The notes under the pieces were generated by a model that made no database searches, was not told the origin of the DNA, and saw only the letters and a program-made list of their open reading frames with translations. Below are positions 54,183 through 60,071 of a stretch of 60,071 nt of DNA, one piece after another. Position 1 is the first letter of the stretch, and each line of letters starts with the position of its first letter. The translations under genes and the position numbers were made by a program. This stretch comes from Lachnospiraceae bacterium. Lineage in GTDB: Bacteria > Bacillota > Clostridia > Lachnospirales > Lachnospiraceae. The DNA is taken from NCBI GenBank assembly GCA_024682375.1, contig JAIKZI010000024.1:1-60071 (forward strand), in the 5' to 3' direction.

Positions 54183-55052
54183 TTGATGCAGGGAAAGATA
54201 ATAAAAGGTATAGCCGGATTCTACTATGTAGAATGTGACGGTAATATATATGAATGTAAGGCTAGAGGCGTATTTCGGAATCGTTCCGAAAAGCCTCTAG
54301 TTGGCGATTTTGTGGAATTTATTATTTTAGAAGGTCAGGAAGGAAAGGGAAATATCGAAAAGATTCTTCCTAGAACTTCAAAATTGATTCGACCTGAAGT
54401 TGCTAATGTGGATCAGGCTTTAATCGTTTTTGCTGCGATTGATCCTGCTCCAGATATGCATTTACTGAATCGTTTTCTTGTAAATATGGAAATGATGGAT
54501 ATTAAATCCATAATCTGTATTAACAAAAATGATTTGAAGAAAGAAGAACGAATTCCTGAAATTTATACAAAGGCCGGATACAAAGTTATCTGCACTAGTG
54601 TAAAAGAAAATGAAGGAATTGAAGAAATTCGAGAAATTCTTTCAAACAAAACGACGACTGTTGCTGGCCCATCCGGTGTAGGAAAATCTTCGCTGATTAA
54701 TACTGTCGCTGGGAAAAAAGTTATGGAAACAGGCGAAATTAGCCAGAAGATTAAGAGAGGTAAGAATACAACTCGCCATAGTGAGCTTATCACTATTGGA
54801 AAGAATTCATATATTCTTGATACTCCAGGATTTGCTTCAGTCGATGTCCCTGACATGGAAAAGGAAGATTTGGGATGGTGTTTCCCGGAATTTGTTGAGT
54901 ATATTCCTTCATGCAAATTTAGCGGTTGCTCACATAGAAGCGAACCGAAATGTGCAGTTAAAGAGGCACTCGAAGAAGGAAAGATTTGTAAAGAAAGATA
55001 CGACGATTATGTTACTTTTTTCAATGAAATTAATGATCGTCGAAAGTGGTAG
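54183..55052 (+). CDS. rsgA: Ribosome small-subunit-dependent GTPase RsgA
   Basis: 289 residues. OB fold (1-70), circularly permuted GTPase (NKND, then GPSGVGKSSLIN, DTPGF) and a zinc finger at the C-terminus (CKFSGCSHRSEPKC). It checks late 30S assembly. It follows prkC as in many Firmicutes and ends just before rpe. Confidence 0.96.
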   Translation: MMQGKIIKGIAGFYYVECDGNIYECKARGVFRNRSEKPLVGDFVEFIILEGQEGKGNIEKILPRTSKLIRPEVANVDQALIVFAAIDPAPDMHLLNRFLVNMEMMDIKSIICINKNDLKKEERIPEIYTKAGYKVICTSVKENEGIEEIREILSNKTTTVAGPSGVGKSSLINTVAGKKVMETGEISQKIKRGKNTTRHSELITIGKNSYILDTPGFASVDVPDMEKEDLGWCFPEFVEYIPSCKFSGCSHRSEPKCAVKEALEEGKICKERYDDYVTFFNEINDRRKW

Positions 55053-55063
55053 AAAGGTCTAAT

Positions 55064-55714
55064 ATGAATTATCTTGCACCATCAATTTTATCAAGTGATT
55101 TTGCAAACTTAGGAAGAGACGTAAAGAAATGTGCCGAAGCTGGTGCTGAATATATCCATTTCGATGTTATGGATGGTCATTTCGTACCACCTATTACTTT
55201 TGGAGCAGATGTACTTAAAGCGGTTAGAGGTGTGACTACTTCTGTCCTTGATGTACATCTTATGATTGAAAATCCTGAAGAGAAAATTCTTGATTTCATA
55301 AAAGCAGGTGCTGATATTATTACAGTTCATGCTGAAGCTTGCACACATCTCGATAGAGTAATTCATATGATAAAGGATAACGGAGCACGTGCAGCAGTTG
55401 CGCTCAATCCTGCCACTAGCCTTGATACTCTTGAATATGTTTTGCCAGAACTCGATATGGTTCTTCTTATGAGCGTAAATCCTGGATATGGCGGACAGAG
55501 TTTCATTCCTTATACTCTTGATAAAATCCGTGCGCTTAAAAAGATGATTGATGAGAGAAATCTTAAGTGTGATATTGAGGTTGATGGTGGAATTAAACTA
55601 AACAACATAGAAGATGTTATGTCAGCTGGAGCCAATGTGTTTGTAGCAGGTTCAGCTGTATTTAACGGAGATATAGAGGAAAACGTAAAAGCTTTCCTTG
55701 GCAAAATGAAATAA
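55064..55714 (+). CDS. rpe: Ribulose-phosphate 3-epimerase
   Basis: 216 residues. TIM barrel: LAPSILSSDFANLG, the metal/catalytic FDVMDGHFVPPITFG, HLMIENPEE and MSVNPGYGGQSFI, and the phosphate loop VDGGI / AGSAVF. Interconverts ribulose 5-P and xylulose 5-P in the pentose phosphate pathway. I prefer ATG 55064 with AGAAAGG upstream; an in-frame GTG at 55046 would overlap rsgA. Confidence 0.96.
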   Translation: MNYLAPSILSSDFANLGRDVKKCAEAGAEYIHFDVMDGHFVPPITFGADVLKAVRGVTTSVLDVHLMIENPEEKILDFIKAGADIITVHAEACTHLDRVIHMIKDNGARAAVALNPATSLDTLEYVLPELDMVLLMSVNPGYGGQSFIPYTLDKIRALKKMIDERNLKCDIEVDGGIKLNNIEDVMSAGANVFVAGSAVFNGDIEENVKAFLGKMK

Positions 55715-56370
55715 TGAGAAATGCGTATATTGTAGCCGGAGGGACATTTGATTTTGATGCCTTTTCGGCTTTTTTGAAAGAAGAAAAAGAATATCCATAC
55801 ATAATTGCCGCAGATAGAGGTTTCATATCGCTTTCTAACCATAAAATCAAAATCGATTGTATAATCGGCGATTTTGATTCAGCTGGTGAAAAGATGATTG
55901 ATAAAGCAAAAGAAATCTGTGACAATGTGATAGTCCTAAATCCTATAAAGGATGATACCGATACAGAGGCAGCGCTTGATGTTGCTATGAAAGAGGTAGA
56001 TGGAGATATTTATATCTTCGCTGGAACCGGAACTAGATTAGATCATATATATTCAAATATTCAAATTCTATACAAAGCTCTTTTGAGAAAAAAGTGTGCA
56101 TATTTGATTGATGCTCACAATAAAATACAACTTTGTGATAGAAATTCATCTAAAATAATAATACAATCAGAACAATATGGAGATTATGTCTCTGTATTTC
56201 CGATGACTGAAACAGTACATGGCATTACGATGTCAGGTTTCAAATATTCACTGTCAGATTTTGACTTATCTATTGGAACATCAAGAGGACAGAGCAATGA
56301 AATAGTAGAACCATCTGCAGAAATTTCTGTAAAAGATGGTGTTTTAGTGGTTATAGAAGCGAAAGACTGA
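55714..56370 (+). CDS. thiN: Thiamine diphosphokinase
   Basis: 218 residues. The N-terminal catalytic part has AADRGFISLSNHKIKIDCIIGDFDS and NPIKDDTDTEAALDVA; the C-terminal beta domain begins near 140. Converts thiamine to thiamine diphosphate using ATP. It overlaps rpe by one base. Confidence 0.93.
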   Translation: MRNAYIVAGGTFDFDAFSAFLKEEKEYPYIIAADRGFISLSNHKIKIDCIIGDFDSAGEKMIDKAKEICDNVIVLNPIKDDTDTEAALDVAMKEVDGDIYIFAGTGTRLDHIYSNIQILYKALLRKKCAYLIDAHNKIQLCDRNSSKIIIQSEQYGDYVSVFPMTETVHGITMSGFKYSLSDFDLSIGTSRGQSNEIVEPSAEISVKDGVLVVIEAKD

Positions 56371-56381
56371 GGATGAAATCT

Positions 56382-57722
56382 ATGAATTACAATGAAGTAA
56401 TGAATTATTTAAGTGAACTTCGACCATATACAGAAGAACAGATGGCTGGATGTGAAGAACATACAAACATGAAAGCTCTTCTAAAAGAACTGTCTAATCC
56501 AGAAGAAAAGATTAAATTTATTCATATTGCTGGAACGAATGGAAAGGGCTCTACTGCCTCAATTCTTGAAAACATTTTATGTACGGCAGGGATTAATGTA
56601 GGAGCATACAAAGCGCCTGGTTTTGATAGATATAACAGAGTTATTAGAGTCTGTAATCAGGAGATTAGTGATGAGGATTTAATTCGTTTCTGCACTCAGG
56701 TTATTGAAGCTTGGGACAGACTTAATGTAAACAGAAAGATTGCATTGAATGAGCTTATGTTTGCTGTTGCACTTTTGTTTTTCGTTGACAAGGGTGTAGA
56801 AATTGCAATAGTTAAGGTTGTTATTGGAGGAGCTCATGATATTACTAATGTAATTCCAGCTCCAATACTTACACTTTTTACCCCAATCGGATTAGATCAT
56901 TGCGATATTCTCGGTCATAGTATCGAAGATATCGCAAAAGAAAAGGCTGGAATTATAAAAGAAGGTTCAACTGTTATTTCAACCATTCAGCCACCAGAAG
57001 CTGAATTAGTATTAAGACTAACTTGTATGGAAAAGAATGTTCCATATTTCAGCGCACCTAATGCTTTCTATAAGGGATTTAATCTGGAAAAGAAAGCACA
57101 GAGCTTTAAGGTTCTAAATCAGGAGAGTTCAAGAATTCCTAAACAGTATACTTCTCTTAAGAAATTATCTGAGGATGCCTCAAAGGTCGTTTTTGAAACT
57201 CAGATGTTAGGTGTTGGACAGTTGATGAATGCTGCACTTGCGCTTGGAATTGGTGGATTATTAATTAAATATGGATATGATATGAACATCGAAAATTTGA
57301 AAAAAGGTGCTTTCGATGTAGTTTGGCCAGGAAGCTTTGAAATTATTTCAGAGAAGCCATATGTAATTGTAGATGCAGCGCATAATGTATCAAGTGTTGA
57401 GGTACTCGTTGAGAGCTTGAATTTATACTTCCCAGAGAAGAAGGTTCACTTCATTGTTGAGTCCCCAATTGCACATAAATCAGCAGGTATGATTTTAGCC
57501 TTGAAAGATAAGGCTGCTGATATCAGAGTAGTTAATGAATATGAGACTCGTGAACAGGCTGAGAAGTTTGATCTTCTGGTTGAAAGCGCAGAAATCGATG
57601 TAAAGAGATGCAATGATGTTAAGGGCGCACTTAGTGATGCTTTGAGTAATGCAACTTCTGATGATATTGTTGTTGCCTTTGGTTCTTTAGCATTAGCTAT
57701 GAAAATCAAAGACATGATGTAA
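56382..57722 (+). CDS. folC: Folylpolyglutamate/dihydrofolate synthase-like protein
   Basis: 446 residues, normal size. Mur-ligase fold: the P-loop HIAGTNGKGSTASI and the metal His in IGLDHCDILG are conserved. The segment that is normally VEVGLGGRLDATN reads VKVVIGGAHDITN, so the metal-binding Glu is Lys (codon AAG at about 56815) and the GR pair is lost. Activity may be altered. I chose ATG 56382, which has GAGG 9 bases upstream; ATG 56373 is too close to that site. Confidence 0.85.
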   Translation: MNYNEVMNYLSELRPYTEEQMAGCEEHTNMKALLKELSNPEEKIKFIHIAGTNGKGSTASILENILCTAGINVGAYKAPGFDRYNRVIRVCNQEISDEDLIRFCTQVIEAWDRLNVNRKIALNELMFAVALLFFVDKGVEIAIVKVVIGGAHDITNVIPAPILTLFTPIGLDHCDILGHSIEDIAKEKAGIIKEGSTVISTIQPPEAELVLRLTCMEKNVPYFSAPNAFYKGFNLEKKAQSFKVLNQESSRIPKQYTSLKKLSEDASKVVFETQMLGVGQLMNAALALGIGGLLIKYGYDMNIENLKKGAFDVVWPGSFEIISEKPYVIVDAAHNVSSVEVLVESLNLYFPEKKVHFIVESPIAHKSAGMILALKDKAADIRVVNEYETREQAEKFDLLVESAEIDVKRCNDVKGALSDALSNATSDDIVVAFGSLALAMKIKDMM

Positions 57723-57738
57723 AGAGAAGGAGATAATT

Positions 57739-58116
57739 ATGGCAGAATTAATTTGGCAGGATAGAAAGAGACATCTAGGTTTACCAATTAGTTTTACAAA
57801 GTATAGCTTGAGTGAGGATAGACTTTTTATTGATACAGGTTTTTTAAATCTAGAACAGAATGAAGTTAGACTTTACAGAATTTTAGATGTTCAGTTAAAG
57901 AGAAGTTTGTTCCAGAGAATTTTTAGAGTGGGATCTATTTTTGTCACATCATCAGATAAGAGCATGGGACAGTTTGAAATCCGTAACGTTAGAGATGCAG
58001 CAAATGTAAAAGAACTTCTTTCTGTTAATGTCGAAAAACAGCGTGAAGCAAAGAGAGTAGTTGGAAGAGAATTCATGGGTGGAGATGATGATTTTCACGA
58101 TGATGATATGATATAG
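57739..58116 (+). CDS. Small PH-like (bacterial PH) domain protein
   Basis: 125 residues, soluble. The pattern FTKYSLSEDRLFIDTGFLN, EVRLYRILDVQLKRSLFQRI and VGSIFVTSSDKS is that of bacterial PH (bPH2/YdbT-like) domains, normally about 80 residues, with a charged, His/Asp-rich tail here (GGDDDFHDDDM). Membrane-associated members have two helices before the PH part, absent here. Partner unknown. A GAGAAGGAG site precedes the ATG. Confidence 0.75.
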   Translation: MAELIWQDRKRHLGLPISFTKYSLSEDRLFIDTGFLNLEQNEVRLYRILDVQLKRSLFQRIFRVGSIFVTSSDKSMGQFEIRNVRDAANVKELLSVNVEKQREAKRVVGREFMGGDDDFHDDDMI

Positions 58117-58128
58117 GAGTTAGTTTTA

Positions 58129-58518
58129 ATGACAATCGAAGAGAGAGCAGATTTAGGAGCACAGTATAAGGCAACTGGAAGATATAATTGCACTAGATCT
58201 GTACTAGCTGCATTTAGTGACATGATAGATTTAGATGAGGACAAGCTCACAGCTATGACTGCAGGTTTCTCAGCTGGAATGGGAAATATGGAAGGAACTT
58301 GCGGAGCAATAATCGGCGCGATTATGGTGGCAGGACTTCTTACAGATGGAAGAGGAACTGTTCGTTATTCAAGAATGATTCATGAGAGATTCAATGAATT
58401 ATCTAAATCTACAATTTGTAAAACACTTAAAGGAATTGGAGAGGATGCTCCACTTTGCGAATGTCCTAATTGCGTAAAGAATGCAATTTTGGCACTTGGA
58501 GAGACTGGAATAGTTTAA
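58129..58518 (+). CDS. C_GCAxxG_C_C family protein
   Basis: 129 residues. Matches the redox-associated family defined by spaced cysteines: YNCTRSVLAAF, then EGTCGAIIGA (Cys-Gly-Ala) and CECPNCV at the C-terminus. The family is often linked to iron-sulfur or electron-transfer functions, but its reaction is not known to me. It starts 12 bases after the PH-domain gene and ends at a terminator. Confidence 0.82.
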   Translation: MTIEERADLGAQYKATGRYNCTRSVLAAFSDMIDLDEDKLTAMTAGFSAGMGNMEGTCGAIIGAIMVAGLLTDGRGTVRYSRMIHERFNELSKSTICKTLKGIGEDAPLCECPNCVKNAILALGETGIV

Positions 58519-58530
58519 AATAGCGATGTA

Positions 58531-58566
58531 AAAGAACCTTTGCCTAGTTGCAAAGGTTCTTTGATT
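58531..58566 (+). terminator. Terminator after the C_GCAxxG_C_C gene
   Basis: AAAGAACCTTTGC and GCAAAGGTTCTTT form a 13 bp perfect stem with loop CTAGTT, then TTGATTTACTT. Confidence 0.85.
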
Positions 58567-58622
58567 TACTTGAAACTCTAAAAATACTAGCATGAATCCC
58601 GGAAAGGAGACCAGATATCTGT

Positions 58623-59267
58623 ATGAATCTCGGGGAATCTATAAAAGAACTTCGTACGAAGCATAATATGACTCAGGAAGAGTGCGCTGTTAAATACAAC
58701 GTAACGAGACAGACAGTTTCAAATTGGGAAAACGGAAAGAGTATTCCTGATTTAGAGATACTTCTAAAATTTAGCGATGACTTTTCTATCACCGTCGATA
58801 GTTTATTGAGAGAAGATATTGAAGCTGTAAAGAAGAATGATAAGGAAAGACATATTTGGAAAAAAGTAGTTCTAGCTCTAGTCGCAGTACTAATTATTTT
58901 TTCTTGCATCTTTTTTTACCAGAGAAAACAATTCTTAGATTCAATAAAAGTTGATTTAAAAATGGAAGATAGTATAAGTAAAAAAATGTCTTCAGCTGAC
59001 TCACCACTGATTCTAAGAGAAGGTTATTTTAAGATATCTAAGAATGCGGTTTTAAAGCTGGATTCTAATTGCAGTACCGATGATGGCAATATCGAGATTC
59101 TTATAAAAGATTCTTCTGGAAAGGAAGTTTATCAGAGGGAAGGCGACGATTTTAAAGATAAACAGGAACTCCGTCTTTCTGCAGATTCATATAACATACA
59201 GATTATGGTGAAGGACTTTGACTCAGGTTTAGTATCATTAGATTATAATCTGAAAATTAAAAACTAG
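58623..59267 (+). CDS. XRE-family HTH protein with membrane anchor
   Basis: 214 residues. An XRE helix-turn-helix (1-60; TQEECAVKYNVTRQTVSNWE recognition) is followed by one membrane helix (about 80-98) and an extracellular beta-type domain of about 110 residues (from KVDLKMEDSISKK). This is the anchored XRE type common in Firmicutes, possibly sensing outside conditions through the outer domain. AAAGGAGA lies 12 bases before the ATG, a longer gap than usual. The TraX-like gene follows. Confidence 0.8.
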   Translation: MNLGESIKELRTKHNMTQEECAVKYNVTRQTVSNWENGKSIPDLEILLKFSDDFSITVDSLLREDIEAVKKNDKERHIWKKVVLALVAVLIIFSCIFFYQRKQFLDSIKVDLKMEDSISKKMSSADSPLILREGYFKISKNAVLKLDSNCSTDDGNIEILIKDSSGKEVYQREGDDFKDKQELRLSADSYNIQIMVKDFDSGLVSLDYNLKIKN

Positions 59268-59283
59268 TTCTTTGAAATTAAAA

Positions 59284-60071
59284 ATGAAAACAAGAGGTTT
59301 ATGTGGAAGTACCCTAAAGATTATTGCGATTATATCGATGGTATTTGATCACATAGGAAGAATTGTAATTGAAAATGGTCTTATTATGAAATCTCCTAGA
59401 GGAGCTCTTTCTGATGAGACCTTTTCAATTATAGAAAAAAGTGCTGATATATGTGGAATTTTAGGAAGAGTAGCTTTCCCGATTTTCTGTTTCCTACTAG
59501 TGGAGGGCTTTTTACACACAAGAAGTGTTCTTAGCTATGGAAGGAATTTAGCACTATTTGCTATTTTTACAGAGCCAATATATGATTACGCATTTACAGG
59601 AAAACTAATCGATTTCAGTCAGCAAAATGTAATGTTCGAGCTTCTGCTTGGACTTTTGGTGTTGGTTTTTATAGATACTCTAGGAAAAAAGTTCCCTATA
59701 AAAAATAAAGTCTGCTTTAAATTAGCAGAAGTATGCTTGTCAATTATAGGTCTTTTTGCGGGATTGCTAAGTCAGAAATTATTTTTAGATGGTGGATTAT
59801 ATGGAATAGCTATGATAATCGCTTTCTATCTGCTTCGTGATATGAAGGTTTTAAAAGTTATAGTTGGAATTCTAATAGTTCTATTTTTCGACTGTTATCT
59901 AATCGGTGGAGGTTTTGATTTCTCTCTTTCAAATGTATTACAGCTTGAGAGCTTTTCAGGAATTCTTTCTATGATTCTGATTTATTTCTACAATGGTAAG
60001 AGAGGCCTTAGAATGAAATATTTCTTCTATGGCTTTTATCCAGTACATCTACTTTTGCTTTCATTTTTATC
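59284..60071 (+). CDS. TraX-family membrane protein, 3' end outside window
   Basis: The ATG at 59284 starts a frame with no stop before the window end, giving at least 262 residues. It begins MKTRGLCGSTLKIIAIISMV and then FDHIGRIV, GRVAFPIFCFLLVEGFL, and ends YGFYPVHLLLLSFL. The FDHIG and PVH elements and the helix pattern match the TraX family, which acetylates pilin or related proteins by acyl transfer across the membrane. About seven or eight hydrophobic spans are visible. The ribosome site is weak; the preceding gene ends 17 bases upstream, so translation may be coupled. Confidence 0.8.
   Translation, partial: MKTRGLCGSTLKIIAIISMVFDHIGRIVIENGLIMKSPRGALSDETFSIIEKSADICGILGRVAFPIFCFLLVEGFLHTRSVLSYGRNLALFAIFTEPIYDYAFTGKLIDFSQQNVMFELLLGLLVLVFIDTLGKKFPIKNKVCFKLAEVCLSIIGLFAGLLSQKLFLDGGLYGIAMIIAFYLLRDMKVLKVIVGILIVLFFDCYLIGGGFDFSLSNVLQLESFSGILSMILIYFYNGKRGLRMKYFFYGFYPVHLLLLSFL

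Overview
This window reads as chromosomal core from a low-GC, Gram-positive anaerobe of the class Clostridia. A Butyrivibrio-like member of the Lachnospiraceae is most likely, but this is inferred from gene content and order, not from an rRNA gene. Supporting signs are AGA-rich codon use, strong AGGAGG ribosome sites, a butyrate kinase, a dnaG-rpoD macromolecular synthesis operon, an A-type RNase P RNA, a class B sortase with SPKTG substrates, a MurNAc recycling operon with MupG, and many conserved Clostridia pairs such as DUF5685 with a J-domain protein. I see no rRNA, CRISPR array, transposase or intact prophage.

Layout. 1-600: the tail of an unidentified gene, strong hairpins, a minus-strand tRNA-Leu(CAG), and beside it a broken copy of its T-arm. 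0.7-4.9 kb: a cell-surface cluster (O-antigen-ligase-like membrane protein, class B sortase, LCP glycopolymer transferase, secreted SPKTG protein). 5-7.3 kb: a YjbR/MGMT fusion, tRNA-Leu(AAG) and glutamate dehydrogenase. 7.4-11.7 kb: two paralogous chemoreceptors. 11.9-18.6 kb: a DEDDh exonuclease, then murR-like regulator, murQ, PTS EIIBC and mupG, and a PepV-type dipeptidase. 18.6-23.4 kb: a sortase-anchored beta-propeller divergent from a LytS-like kinase and SARP-type response regulator, then a 69-residue protein whose promoter carries SARP-like repeats. 23.4-26.7 kb: a His-rich CsoR-family regulator divergent from a CbiM/CbiQ/CbiO Ni/Co importer. 26.8-33.6 kb: a PsiE-like pair, butyrate kinase, a degenerate GGDEF-EAL protein, an alanine symporter and AzlCD.

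33.7-60 kb is mostly housekeeping: dgt, dnaG, rpoD, trmK, a Nif3-like protein, a uridine-kinase-like protein, rnpB, the DUF5685/J-domain pair, pyrBI on the minus strand, then priA-def-fmt-zinc protease-rsmB-rlmN-PP2C-PASTA kinase-rsgA-rpe-thiN in one long same-strand run. It ends with folC, a PH-domain protein, a C_GCAxxG_C_C protein, an XRE regulator and a TraX-like protein cut by the window edge.

How the parts work together: the sortase can plausibly anchor both SPKTG proteins. The MurNAc operon and the PASTA kinase/PP2C pair connect to peptidoglycan turnover and sensing. The least explained items are the DUF5685/J-domain pair, the candidate SARP promoter feeding a tiny protein, the split tRNA T-arm, and a FolC with a lysine where the family has a metal-binding glutamate.
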